A stretch of 64,000 nucleotides of DNA from Dolomedes plantarius (GCA_907164885.2 OU015490.1:233871332-233935331); one strand, 5' to 3'. Counted from the stretch's first letter, positions 48,850 through 60,273 are shown. The notes: generated by a model from the letters alone, not told the origin. Translations and numbers: made by a program.

Positions 48850-49881
48850 GGATTATTGAGGAATGTAAAAGAGATAAATGTGAATATTTCATGCCTCACC
48901 GAGCAGTTGTTAGGGAAGAAAAAAGACAACAAAGGTACGAGTAGTTTTAAATGCAGTTCAAAATCCAAGGGAAATCTTTCTTTAAATGATTGCCTGGAAA
49001 CTGGCCCAAACTTAAACCATAATATCCTTGAAGTGATTTTAAATTTTCGTAAATTCAAAGTAGCATTTAACGCTGACATTGAGAAGGCATTTTTATTGAT
49101 TAGTATTTTACAAAGAAATAGAAATTTCTTAAAATTTCTTTGGTATTCAGATAACCCTAGTGAGGAGTGTAAAATTATGAGAATGAAAAGACTTCCTTTT
49201 GGCTGTAAAACATCCCTTTTCATTTGAAGCGCCGCGATCAAGCATCACATTAAACAATTTAAGGAAAATAAATCTAAGTCAGTTGAGATGCTAAATTCTG
49301 CGCTTTATGTCGACGATTTATATTTTGGAGCAAATAGTGTGAGAGAGGCATTTGAACTGTCATCTGATGCTGCGTCAATTTTAAAGAGCGGTGGTTTTAA
49401 TTTGAGAAAGCTGAGATCTAACAATACAGACTTAAAAAAACTATGGGCTGAGAACGGACTTAGTGAGTGAAGTCGAAAAAGTAAATACTTCCCAGATGAG
49501 AGTTTTAGGGGTGAATTGGAATCCTGAGAAAGATGTGTTGTTTTTGGAGATTGCTGGTTTATTAGATTACTGGAAGTTACTAAAAAATAGTAAAACATGC
49601 GTAATACAAACTGCAGCAAGAATCTTCGATCCCGTAGGTTTCATTTCCCCCAATTGTTGTTTGAATTAAGTTGTTATTACAAGAGATATGGGAAAGAGCA
49701 ATTGATTGGGATGAAGAATTACCAGTGGAATTGAGGGAAAATGGATGAATTGGTGTGAGGAAGTTAATAAATTAAGTGACGTTACCCTTCCGAGGAATTG
49801 TTTGTTGGATTGTGAGGATAAGCAGGTGGAGATGCATGTATTTTGCGATGCCTCACCAAGTGCGTACGGGGCTGTTGTTTA
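48850..49881 (+). pseudogene. BEL/Pao A reverse transcriptase and start of RNase H
   Basis: Pao-type RT: SLNDCLETGPNLNHNILEVI, then KVAFNADIEKAFLLISI (first Asp), MKRLPFGCKTS, and YVDDLYFGAN (Y-V-D-D box, about 49306-49317). These are followed by SGGFNLRKLRSNN, RVLGVNWNPEKDVL, AARIFDPVGF and the RNase H start VFCDASPSAYGAVVY. Frameshifts at about 49228-49288, 49470 and 49669. The RNase H frame is cut by the Helitron at 49882. Confidence 0.82.
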
Positions 49882-50361
49882 TCTATACTTATATATAAAG
49901 AGAGAGCGATTTTGTACGTGGAGGGTAATCTTCAGAACCACTGTACCTATTTGAAAAATTCTTTCACTGTTTGAAAGGTACATTATTCCAGATGGACATA
50001 GGCTATATATTATGTATATCTGATCAGTAGAAATAAAGTTAGGGGCTTAATCCTAACAATCTCCATTGTTTCCGCTACTGTCTTCTACCGCTTTTTGTTC
50101 CGACGATTTCAACGATCCTTATCGTGGTGCTATCGCGGTGGGCTTCTGTTCTGACGCTAGCGATTCGAACCTAGCCATTCTCCTGCACGCCTTTTTCTTC
50201 TAAAAAAATTATTTTAATTATTAAATAACATAAAATTAATTTAAGGTATTATTTAGGTTATTATTAAGGTAAAAAAATATTTACAATTTATTGGCTATCA
50301 ACTGGAAATTTATTGGTATAATATTTTGTTCAACCCGGACAAAGTCGGGACGGGTCGCTAG
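49882..50361 (+). mobile_element. Non-autonomous Helitron (480 bp)
   Basis: Begins TCTATACTTATATATAAAG, the usual Helitron 5' end, and ends with a hairpin ACCCGGACAAAGTCGGG followed by ACGGGTCGCTAG. Inserted between A and T with no target duplication, as Helitrons do. It splits a tyrosine-coding stretch in the RNase H of BEL/Pao A; removing it rejoins the frame. Confidence 0.85.
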
Positions 50362-51530
50362 TTTTAGATAACGGGATAAAAGTAGAAATTACAGAGTATC
50401 GGTGCAAGAAATTCCTTCATTATGTCAAAATGTAGAGTAGCTCCACTAAAGAAATTAACATTACCTCGATTAGAGTTGATGGCTCTGAAATTGTGTGAAC
50501 TGTGCCAGGTATCGTCTCGAGTTTGCAAAGCAAATAATGGCGGATTTACCATCCGCAAGAGTGACTTCTGGACGAGTATTCCTAAAATGTGGAACAGATT
50601 ACGCTGGACCGTTCTTAGTTTGTCCTCGTCGTCGAAGGGGAGTTAAAACCCAGAAAATGTTCGTGTGTTTATTCGTGGGTTTTTACAACCAAGGCGGTGC
50701 ATTTGGAGCTCGTCAGTGATCTTAGTGCCGACGCTTGCGCTGCGGCAATTAAACGGTTCATTGCACGTACAGAAAAGCCCATTGAAATTTATAGCGATTG
50801 TGGCACAAATTACATCGGTGCAAGAAATTATTTTAAAAAGTGTTCCAAACAGGTAGGTAGTTACCTGTCCGAGGAAGGAGTAAACTGGAAACTTAATGTT
50901 CCTTCTGCTCCCCATTTCGGAGACCTATGGGAGGCAGCCGTGAAAAGTATGGAATTCCATATGAGACGGGTCATAGGATCCCAGATCCTCACACAGGAAG
51001 AGTTTGGTACAATTCTGGCCGAGATAGAAGCGGTGTTGAATTCCCGACCTTTGGTTGCGACATCTGAAGATCCAGAAGACTATTCTGTAACTACACCGGG
51101 TCACTTCCTCATATGTGCCGAGCTCAAGTCATTTCCTGAACCCGATCATACAAAAGAGAAAATCTCCATCCGAGAAAGATGGAAATTAATTTCGTATATT
51201 TCTCAATCTTTCTGGAAATTTTTTTTCGAAAGACTTTTTAACGCAGTTACAAGTACGCAACAAATGGAGGGCACCATGTGAGGATTTGCACGTTAATGAT
51301 TTAGTTTTAATTAAGGAGGATAACTTGCCACCAATGAAATGGAAAATGGCAAGAGTGATTGAAGTGTTCAAAGGAACTGATGCAAGAGAGACACCTGTGA
51401 ACTTAAAAACTGCTTCATGTGAACTACGGAGGCCAATACACAAATTCGTCAGACTGCCTGTTAAGAACATTAATGGTTTTGTTTGTTTTTTGTTTTCTTC
51501 CTGTCATTTTAGTAAAATCTAGTGTCCAAA
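50362..51530 (+). pseudogene. BEL/Pao A RNase H end, integrase and C-terminal region
   Basis: SKCRVAPLKKLTLPRLELMA closes the RNase H. About one kilobase expected in between (including the integrase HHCC zinc region) is missing. Then the core: FLKCGTDYAGPF (first Asp), MHLELVSDLSADA, IYSDCGTNYIGARNYFKK (second Asp) and PHFGDLWEAAVKSMEFHMRR with the catalytic Glu region, AVLNSRPL. A DUF5641-like tail (51286-51522: VLIKEDNLPPMKWKMARV) ends near the polypurine tract. Several frame breaks. Confidence 0.82.
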
Positions 51531-52360
51531 CGATTTTAATAATTTAATAAGTAAGTAGGGCTTTATTTGTTGTTATTGATAAAATTTTAATGTTTCATCT
51601 TGATATTTCATACTGTACTACTGTACTACTCTCATATTGTTTCACGATTTGTGAAAAGTGTTTATGATTGAATTGATGATCTGGTCATCGGGGCCCAGGA
51701 TGTTACGATGGTTTACTGTGATCGCCAGAGGGAGCTCTATTATAAGATCGCGTTGTTGTCCTGGTTACGTGTTTTATGAGTTAGTCATTCTAACAATATT
51801 TGTCATAAAATGTGGTTGTCGCTTACTGTTGGAACTAGATGACGGATGGCGTCATACGGTTCCCTTCCGATTAAGGAATAAGTGAGAATCCTGCTTCACG
51901 CTCTCTATGACGTCCCACGCGCGCGCGTAGGATGTTTTTGCATCGTGAAGAAGAAGTTGCGTCAGAAGTATCTGGCATCTGAACCAGCGATCTTTAAAAG
52001 GATGCGTTGTTCGTGTAGTGTTGATGTGACAGCTGGTGAAAGTGTGAAGAAGTATAATACCCTTTTGTAATATATTTAGTACCAAAATTTGCTCCAGCAT
52101 AAGGTTTATGTGTCAAGATATATGTTTTCCCGTCAAAAAAGAGAGGAATAAAGCCTTTATTTGGATTATCAACCAAGTTGTTACAATTCTTGGCGTGATG
52201 TATTCTTTTAGGTAAGCCACTCTCATAACTCGCATACCAGTATATTTTTACAGAAAAAAATAGGTAGATCCACTGCGTCCTATATTTTTCTATATATGTT
52301 CCTGCCCAGATCGGCTAAAGTCGGGTACACAGCTTAGAGTCTGAGTCGACAAGTGCCTAT

Positions 52361-55038
52361 TAGGGTGGTTCGAAAAAATCGATTTTTTTATTTCGGAATC
52401 GCGTAACCTCTCAAAAGTTGTAGTTTGGTATCCTCAATTGGGGAAAAATAAAAAAAAAATTCTAAGTTGACATCTTCAGTTCGCGCGTGAGGCTGAAAGT
52501 ATGAAAAAATATGCTAAAAATTGAAATTTTCAAAAAATAACAAAATTAGTTTTTTTGTAATTTCTTATAATACAACAGCCATAAATTGTCCGTATATAGC
52601 GTAGTTTGAACCTAAAAAATTTTTATAGCTTTTACATAATATCTTTAGTTCGCGCTTACGCCTTAAATTGGGCTAAAATCGCCTAAAATTTGAAATTTAC
52701 GTGTTTAATATACAATAATACATACATGACATATTTACGTTTCAAAAGTATTTTAAAAATTATAAATTAGTTGAATTTAACCTTTTATTACAATATTATA
52801 CGTACAAGTATAGTTACACACACATTTATATGTATATAATAACATTGCATGTCATAGCTAATTACAGAATGATTTATACATTTTACCTATTTTTTGTGTT
52901 TTTAAGATTCCTCAGATGAGTTGGACATTGTTTTAAATTGAGATTTATAGTAAAATAATGGCATAGTTGACCTTGAGAGCAAAGTTGTCCTTATGAAACC
53001 ATCCCTGTTCTCTTCTTCACATACTTTAGTCCAAGATTCTGTTACGAATTTTACAATTCTTTCGACACTTTGCGTGTGGCACGAAAATTTAATTTGCTCG
53101 AACTCTGGGAGAACATTAGTATTAATAAGTTCTTCTAGGCTTTGCGTTGACACATTGCTCATTATTGGACGAGGTGTAAGTTTGCACTTGGATCAATCAA
53201 TAAGTTCAATGTAATTTGAAGCTGCAAAATTGATGGTCGGTGGGTTACGTGCACTCTCTCATCTAGTACCATTGAAATTAAAAGATTTTTGGGATGACAA
53301 AAATACGTATTCCTATGAATGACAGGATCAATTATTTTATGTACCCTGTCGGGAAGCTGTCTTGTCTTCTGTACTAATTTAAACACGTTAACTGCTCCAA
53401 ACTTTACAGAGGGATGCATTTTAATTCCAAACCATACTGGAGCGTATATATTCATAATATAGCTGACCAGCAGTTTAATTTCGTCAGAAGGTTTTACTTC
53501 AGAAATATATAGTCTTAAGATCCTATTTGCACAAGTTAACCATCTAGAGTTACTAAGAGGACCAGGATCTTTCACAGCGAGATCTGGCGCACACTCTCCC
53601 GTCTTGACTGTTCGATAAATATTAAGTAAATACTGTTGGTCGTTGCCTAAGTCAGTTATGGTCATATTTATCTCCTCACTATTAATCTTTTCAAAATTAG
53701 CAACAGGGAGTTTTTCACAGTCAGTCAACTTCTTGCCAATTTGTCCTGAGAAACTGGTGGGTCCTGTAGTATCACCATCTACACTTTCAAACAAATGTCT
53801 GAACGGAAATTCGTTGAAATGCAATAAACATATAAACCATTGTAAAGGACGACCAAGTTTAAGCTCAAACTTACGAATAACACCGTTTTTCCATCCTGTG
53901 TTAGTCGCTGTTCCGTCACATCCAATTGCAACAAGCTTAACATAATCAAAGTTATTGTTTTCTAAATAGCAAAAGATGCTATTAGCTATTTAACTTCCAG
54001 TGGCCCTTGGAGGTGTCAAATGTCCCAGATACTTTCCACCAGGCTCTTGAACCAAGCTGATGTCCTCCTCTTTCTTTAGTGTGCGATACATTTTGTTACC
54101 ATTCTTTTCCTGATAATAAGTGTTATCTTTTCTCCCGTTAAAATACAGTCCATGTAACTCTACATTTGGAGAGTCTGATAGTAAAGAGTATCAAATTTTA
54201 TGTTTTTCTCGTCTGATCTTACTCTTATCTATTACTAGAGACATATCTCCTTCATTTATCATGCCTACTTCTTGCAAAACACAGGAAGCAATAGCAGCAG
54301 TGGCTCTCTCGGATATCCAATATCTATCGCTTATTAATGCTGTTGCAGGAAGCTTAATTTGCATTTGCGATGTTGACGGCAAACTGTCAAATTTTGCTTC
54401 GTGATTCTCAAACTGGCTATTTTGGGCAGAATTTATAAGAGTATCTCTTTTGCTAGCTTTAATATCAGGTTCAGCAATCTCGTTTTTCTTTTCACTTTGC
54501 ATTCTTTTATTTCTTTTTGCGATATTATTAGTCTCTACTCTATCCAAAGTGCAAATAAATTTTAAACGGCCATTTCGCTGGTCGTACAAAAACTCTCTCA
54601 CAATAATAGGGATCTTATTTCCTTTATCACATTTACAATCCATAATTACTTTACATTTACAAGAGATAGGCTTCTTACCACACGATCACGCAAAATTCAT
54701 TACATTTTTGACATTTTTTGACATTTTTTTCAAATTTTAAGCCTCATGCGCGAGCAGAATTTATCATCTAAAAGTTATAATTTTTCTTTTTAGGTTGAAA
54801 CTACGCTATATACTAACAATTTATGACTGTTGCATTATAAAAAATTACAAAAAAATAATTTTATTATTTTTTGAAAATTTCAATGTTTAACATATTTTTT
54901 CAAACTTTCAGCCTCATGCGCGAACTGAAGGTGTCAACTTAGAATTTTTTTTTTTTCCCAATTGAGGATACCAAACTACAACTTTTGTGAGGTAACGCTA
55001 TTCCGAAATAAAAAAATTTATTTTTTCGAACCACCCTA
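52361..55038 (-). mobile_element. Long-TIR DNA transposon (2.7 kb), hAT-like ends
   Basis: Ends TAGGGTGGTTCG and CGAACCACCCTA. The inverted repeats run for about 300 bp each side (52361 to about 52690, and about 54730 to 55038). Flanked by GTGCCTAT (52353-52360) and GTGCCCAT (55039-55046), an 8-bp duplication with one change. TIR start and 8-bp duplication fit hAT, but such long repeats are unusual there and the transposase family is not certain to me. Each TIR holds two copies of a GTTCGCGC-TGAGGCT-like motif. Confidence 0.8.
52902..54643 (-). pseudogene. Transposase of the long-TIR element, nearly intact
   Basis: About 580 codons on the minus strand in one frame from 54643, with two in-frame stops (54191-54193 and about 53990), then a shift at about 53162. 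N-terminal Cys-rich MDCKCDKGNK, a Ser/Lys-rich linker, LISDRYWISERATAAI, and IGCDGTATNTGWKNGVIRKF (probable catalytic Asp). These are followed by LLHFNEFPFRHLFESVDGDT, SRWLTCANRILRLYISE, YIMNIYAPVWFGIKMHPS and IDPVIHRNTYFCHPKNLL. The same motif set occurs in uncharacterised arthropod transposon proteins I recall. An RW motif resembles the hAT core, but assignment is tentative. Confidence 0.65.
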
Positions 55039-55200
55039 GTGCCCATTTCGGTGGGAGGTACTCTATTTCTTTCAAGTGGCGCCCGTGACAGGACTTACAG
55101 TGGGTTTAGGTTTAGAAAAGTGTTTCAAAGTATTTCTTTAGTACCTGTTGAATATTTGTTTATTATTGTATTTGTATAGAATCAGCCTTCATTATTAGTA

Positions 55201-56140
55201 GTGGATCATTTGACGTTACAACGTGGGGTATTACGTTCCTCCTTTACCAAGACTGTTAAAATTCTTGATAAAGAAATTGGTAAGGATGTCAGTTCAGAAT
55301 GCGTAATTAAGGATAAATTTACAAAGTTAAAAAGAGTGCATAAAGAACTCGAAAAAATTAATGAGCAAATTTTGAATTTTTTAATGACAAGTGAGGTAAC
55401 ACAGGAGGAGATTACTGCAGAAATGGAAGGTTGCGAAACTTATTCCGATGAATTTATCACAATGACTCGTTTAGTAAATGAAAGGTTTCCGGAAATGCTA
55501 AATTTTGAAGCAGCCAGTGAGACTTCACTAGCCGTTAGTGAGACTGGCAAGACGAAACGCTATGAGCTTCCAAAAATTGAGCTTAATTAGTTCGACGGGG
55601 AGCTACTGAATTGGCTTCCGTTTTGGTCACAATTTGAAAAAAATCACGAGGATTCTGAGTTGCACGAGAGTGACAAGTTTCAGTATTTAGTCCAAAGCAT
55701 GAAACCGGGATCGCGAGTGAAAGCTTTTATTGAGAGTTATCCGATGACTTCGCAAAATTATTCAAAAGCCGTTAGTGCACTTAAAGAGCGTTTGGTAAAA
55801 GTGACCTGTTAATTGAAGTGTACTTGCGGGAATTAATAAAATTGATTATAACAAATGTAAAGGTTGAGAACCGAGATAATCTACCACTATCACAATTGTT
55901 CGATAAAATTGAAGCCCAGTTAAGGGCTCTCGAGTCTTTAGGCATCAAAATAGATGGGAATTCTTGTTGGTTGTATCCAATGGTAGAATCCAGTCTCTCA
56001 GAGGATATTATGAGGACTTGGCAAAGAAGCCCGCTGTTTAGTGCGGGAAATGAAAGAAAGATACTTCTCGTCTAACCAATTTGATGAAATTTTTGAACTC
56101 CGAAGTAGAGGGCAAGGAAAGGCTCAAATTAGCACGTAGT
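55201..56140 (+). pseudogene. BEL/Pao B gag (DUF1759 type)
   Basis: MDHLTLQRGVLRSSFTKTVK and a coiled-coil-like N terminus, then YELPKIELN, an in-frame TAG (55588-55590), FDGELLNWLPFWSQFEKNHE and HESDKFQYLVQSMKPGSR (DUF1759 region). After a frameshift at about 55805 come YLRELIKLIITNVK and LPLSQLFDKIEAQLRALESL. This gag type differs from that of element A. Confidence 0.78.
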
Positions 56141-56229
56141 GGTTTTTAAAATTTCGACGATAAAGAAAAATATCGCGATACACAGAAAGGGGAATTTAAA
56201 CGTAAACTAAAGTCTAAGAGATCCGTAAA

Positions 56230-57189
56230 TATCTCCACAACAGCAAATTTTCTTGTGACCAAAGATAACAGTTGTGTATTTTTTGCAATAGGCAGCATGA
56301 TAGCAAATATTGCTATGGCGCACGTGCCCTATCGAGCCAAGAGAAAGTCAACAAAATAAAGGAGAAAAGATGTTGTCTAAAGTGTCTGGCATATGGCCAC
56401 TTGGCTAAGTCCTGTAAGCAGTTTATTTGGTGTTATGCATGTGGTAAGGCACATGTAATTTCCCTCTGTCCACAAATGCACTTGAAAGTTGAAAGCCAGC
56501 CGGAGAAGCAAACAGCTGAAACCGTGCAAACAACCACCGCGAGCCAAACCTGTTCCTCAGATGTGACTTTGCTGACGTTGAAGGTTAGGATTGTGGGTAG
56601 AACAGCTACTCGAGAAGTAAGAGCACTTCTAGACTGTGGGTCTCAAAATTCATATGCACAATTCAACTGCTAAAGAACTATAGTTAACACCCGTATCTAA
56701 AGAAACCGGGGGCCATACTTTGTTCGGCGGGATTAAGACTGAGACCAAAGTACATAGCAAATATCGCATTAAGTTACACTCCTCTAATCCACGCATTAAG
56801 CAAGCTTTAGAATTTGAATTCTTGGATCAGGATACAATTTGTGGGGACCTACCGCGGTTACCTAAAGGAGCTTTATTAAAAGAATTAAAACATCATAAAA
56901 TATGGTTTTCGAATATGGGATCAGGCTACCCTCAAATTGAAATGCTAATGGGTAGTGATATTTACGGTAAAATTCTTACTGCTCAAGTTAAGCAACTCAA
57001 AGGGGACTTAACGGCCGTCAACACTAAGCTCGGATGGTTGGTGTGTGGTCAATATAAGGAGCTTCCCAAACAAAAAATCGAAGACATATCCGCGCTGTAT
57101 TCAACCTCCAATTTAGCTATACAAAACTCGGATGTTTCTGATCTGTGGAATTTAGAGAGGATAGGAATATCGGATAACGAGGAAAATTG
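56230..57189 (+). pseudogene. BEL/Pao B zinc knuckles and protease
   Basis: CIFCNRQHDSKYC, then KRCCLKCLAYGHLAKSCKQF and CYACGKAHVISLCP zinc knuckles, then a DUF1758 aspartic protease with ALLDCGSQNSY (D-C-G), MGSDIYGKIL and NTKLGWLVCG. Shift at about 56670. The frame ends at a TGA (57188-57190) created where the sequence runs straight into the truncated 3' LTR. Confidence 0.8.
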
Positions 57190-57693
57190 AGAATGCTGCT
57201 TCACGCTCTCTATGACGTCCCACGCGCGCGCCGAGGATGTTTTTGCATCGTGCAGAAGAAGTTGCGTCAGAAGTATCTGGCATCTGAGCCAACGATCTTT
57301 AAAAGGATGCGTTGTTCGTGTAGTGTTGATGTGACAGCTGGTGAGAGTGTGAAGCAGTATAATACCCTTTTGTAATATCTTTAGTACCAAAATTTGCTCC
57401 AGCATAAAGTTTATGTGTCAAGCTATATGTTTTCCCGTCAAGAAAGAGAGAGGAATAAAGCCTTTATTTGGATTATCAACCAAGTTGTTACAATTCTTGG
57501 CGTGGTGTATTCTTTTAGGTAAGCCACTCTCATAACTCGTATACAAGTATATTTTTACAGAAAAAATAGGTAGACCCACTGCGTCCTATATTTTTCTATA
57601 TATGTTCCTGCCCAGACCGGCTAAAGTCGGGTAGACAGCTTAGAGTCTGAGTCGACGAGTGCCATTTCGGTGGGAGGTACTCGATTTCAAATA
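57185..57693 (+). repeat. 3' LTR of BEL/Pao B, 5'-truncated
   Basis: Begins TTGAGAATGCTGCTTC, equivalent to GTGAGAATCCTGCTTC at 51882-51897. A shared TGAGAAT at the junction suggests microhomology-mediated deletion of about everything from RT to the LTR start. Confidence 0.78.
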
Positions 57694-57767
57694 CTTACTG
57701 AGCTCTCTTAACTTCTTTTCTATGGAGTTTTTATTTAAATCTATTGATGGTCATCGTGAACACATAT

Positions 57768-58525
57768 TTAACTGAGAGTAAGTTAAATAATTTTTATATT
57801 ATATATGATTATTTCCTTCATTTGAAAGAAACATTTGCTCTTACAAATAGATAATAAGACCTAACATTCTTAGTCATAACAGATTTTGAAGCAAATCGAC
57901 ATTTTCAATAACCCTATCCTTAATAAAAATTAAATGTTCATTATCAATACTTTAATAGATAAAGTACGTCCCCAGAAATCAATAAGACGATAAAAAAATA
58001 ATGCAACTAATTGTCATTTAATTTAATTCTTTAATATTGTACTAAAAAGCTTTATTTCAGTAAAATCGTAAAAAAAAAACATTCAACACGCATTTAAGAA
58101 AAAAAAATTATGATAAAAATTTATTGTTTTATCTATCTTTTAAACCTAGAACCCCCGACAATTTCGCTTTACTTATTTGTAAAAATATAAAGGTAGACAT
58201 TTTGAATGAGTTACGAATTCTAGCCTTTCAGAATTGAAATCCTGCAATAAATTGCCTTTATATTTTAACGATAGTTATATTTTGTATTTGATATTAAATT
58301 TAATATTTGTTAAACAATTTCCTAATATTTAACAAGACAGGCTTTCAATTTTCGTTATAAACTCTCAATCATCATTGAAATTGTTAACTTAGTGTTTTTG
58401 TTTTACAACAATAATCCGTGATAGAAACTATGTTGCAAGCTTAAACTTTTGACATAGTTAAATATTTTTCAATAATTCTTGAATACCTTAAAGACAAAAA
58501 ACATTAATTGAAACTTTTCCTCATT
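57768..58525. other. AT-rich spacer downstream of gene 3
   Basis: No gene or repeat recognised. Confidence 0.4.
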
Positions 58526-58529
58526 GCTC

Positions 58530-58535
58530 TTTATT
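58530..58535 (-). terminator. Polyadenylation signal of neuropeptide gene 3
   Basis: AATAAA on the minus strand in GCTCTTTATTGG context, about 230 nt beyond the stop. Same core as genes 1 and 2. Confidence 0.7.
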
Positions 58536-58766
58536 GGATAATAAATACATAGTACGCGCAAGTATGTTGTCATATAAATGTCACACAATCCTTTTTACAT
58601 AATGTTTGTCAGGAATCATTCCTTTCTTATCATCACAAATACAGATAATATAGCGTTACTCATTTCATATAGACACAGCCAAATATCAGGAAAAATCATA
58701 TTTGCACTAATCTGCTGCCTTCTTTACTTTTTAAAATGCAGTTTACCCCAATTAACATTAATGTTC

Positions 58767-59398
58767 TTAACCGATTCGAGGGATGAAAAAAGCCCGATTG
58801 CGAACTCTAGACTGAGGGTTGTAGCCCGTCATCTGTGGAATTATAGCTCCTCTTCCAATTCTTGGAATAAAAAGAACTGCTCTTTTCTCTTCAATATCAC
58901 CCACATCAGAGTCGCTCTTCTTGCCAATTCGAGGAATGAAAACAATTCTATTTCTGGGACCCCTCTTGTCGGTTGTGAGGAAATAATCTTGGGCAGTTTT
59001 ATCAATCCAAATATCTTTCACCACGGCGTCCTCAGGATTTGATTGGTCCATTACTTTATTGAATTTATTTTCTTCGGTGTGTTCATCAGTAAGAGATCTC
59101 TTTTTACGACCGATTCTGGGAATCAGTTTAACATTTGGCCTCTTCTGTAGAACTACCTGACCGTGTGACATATCACTGGTACTTGCTGTATCTGTAGAAA
59201 CCAAGTCAGCATTTAAAAAGAAATCAGAGTTGGGTGCTGATTGCAAAAAGTCCAGAACTGTGGCTGCAAGGGTGGGATTCATCATCGAATTTCCAATCCT
59301 TTCAGTATCTAGGCCAGTTAGAATTGTATTCACTTCTTCTATTTCTGCAGGATATAATATTTTTTGATGCACCATTGGTGTGAAGCTGACAAGGCCTG
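58767..59398 (-). CDS. FIPRIamide neuropeptide precursor, gene 3, exon 2 (mature peptides)
   Basis: Diverged paralogue: 235 residues when joined to 62109-62184 (234 with the alternative acceptor). Four peptides in the same order: PNVKLIPRIG (identical, between QKR and GRKKR), IVFIPRIG before KK, AVLFIPRIG after EEKR, and AFFIPRIG ending on the amidating Gly just before TAA. Spacers have diverged strongly, yet TDKRGP, EEKRA, YNPQ and RVR are kept. The acceptor is TTCTATTCAGCAG, two AGs three bases apart, both in phase 1. Same superfamily caveats as gene 1. Intact frame. Confidence 0.9.
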
Positions 59399-59642
59399 CT
59401 GAATAGAAATGGAAAATTATTAATACTATAAAAATCATTTGGAGTCAAATTTAACACTATTTATAAAACATTCATATTCTTTGCTAAAAATAGTACTGAA
59501 AATGAAATTTTCAAACTGTGGAGGTTGAGGGTACAGGATCCTAGCGGTAATGTAAATATTTGAGTATATATCTAGACCCCCCAAATTCAATGCATCGTGC
59601 TGATGATCATTTATAACACAGAGTAAAGTATAAAAGTACGCT

Positions 59643-59789
59643 ATGCAAATTAGGTAAAGCAATTTGCAATTTGCAATTTGCAATTTGCAATTTGCAATAT
59701 GCAAATTAGGTAAAGCAATTTGCAATTTGCAATATGCAAATTAGGTAAAGCAATTTGCAATTTGCAATTTGCAAATTAGGTAAAGCAAT
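59643..59789. repeat. Nested minisatellite (TTGCAAT inside a 35-bp unit)
   Basis: Units of TGCAAATTAGGTAAAGCAAT followed by two to five TTGCAAT copies. Four starts of the larger unit are visible. Lies about 250 bp upstream of exon 2 in the intron of gene 3. Confidence 0.9.
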
Positions 59790-60273
59790 CTATGAAATGT
59801 TCAGCTCAGTTTTTTTTTCTTTTTAAGATTTTGCTTTTCCCTATTTTAAAAGGATAATAATTTTAAAATGCTTAAGTATAAAAACTTTAATTTTTCTGGA
59901 TTAAATACTTATTTTTCTGCATTTCTCCACATCACGTATCTCTTTGAAAGATCATTCTTCTTCATAATCATTGTATAGAATGTTAAACTGCTGGTTATTT
60001 TCTAAACGCAGTTTAGGATCTATCTCTCCTTTGACTTATTTTAGAGGTCCTAGTACTTATTTTTGAGGTAATGGTATAGATAAAAGTAGTATGGATTTTA
60101 TCTAAACATAGCACAATTCTTTAAAGGAATTTAACTTTAACTATATTGTTATAAAATTATAACAATAGCGAATAGAGATATTTCAAAAATTGCAAATAGA
60201 ATGGTTTTTAATAGCTAAAAGTTAAATACGACTTATATTTCAGTCCTGTTATTAAAAACTTATATAGTATATA

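Larger units (their letters stand above)
51827..55076 (+). repeat. 5' LTR of BEL/Pao B (split by a DNA transposon)
   Basis: 51827-52360 plus 55047-55076 align to 57185-57693, apart from the start that is missing in the 3' copy. Uninterrupted target GAGTGCCATTTCGG is at about 57656-57670. Confidence 0.8.
51827..57693 (+). mobile_element. BEL/Pao retrotransposon B, deletion derivative
   Basis: Inserted in the 3' LTR of A with CTTAC on both sides (51822-51826 and 57694-57698; the shared run is CTTACTG, so the exact edges are ambiguous by 1-2 nt). 5' LTR from TGTTGGAACTAG to about 55076, interrupted by a DNA transposon. Primer binding site TGGCGCCCGTGACAGGAC (55077-55094). Gag and protease remain. 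RT, RNase H and integrase are gone, and the 3' LTR lacks about its first 60 bp. Confidence 0.8.
43053..57762 (+). mobile_element. BEL/Pao retrotransposon A with nested insertions
   Basis: Outer element of the nest. Ends TGTTACGATGG and GTGAACA, flanked by the 5-bp duplication CATAT (43048-43052 and 57763-57767). Each LTR is about 200 bp without insertions. The 5' LTR holds a MITE and a Mutator-like element. The interior holds a host-like or mobile-gene fragment and a Helitron. The 3' LTR holds a whole second BEL/Pao element. Own coding order on the plus strand: gag, zinc/protease (DUF1758-like), RT, RNase H, integrase with C-terminal DUF5641-like region. All frames are broken. Confidence 0.85.
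51685..57762 (+). repeat. Polypurine tract and 3' LTR of BEL/Pao A (split by element B)
   Basis: ATCGGGGCCCAGGA precedes TGTTACGATGG at 51701. LTR pieces are 51701-51826 (plus the shared target bases) and 57699-57762. The 5.9 kb between them is element B. Confidence 0.82.

Noticed and set aside
59643..59789. CRISPR-like array
   Set aside because: Direct repeats without unique spacers, in an animal intron. It is a minisatellite.
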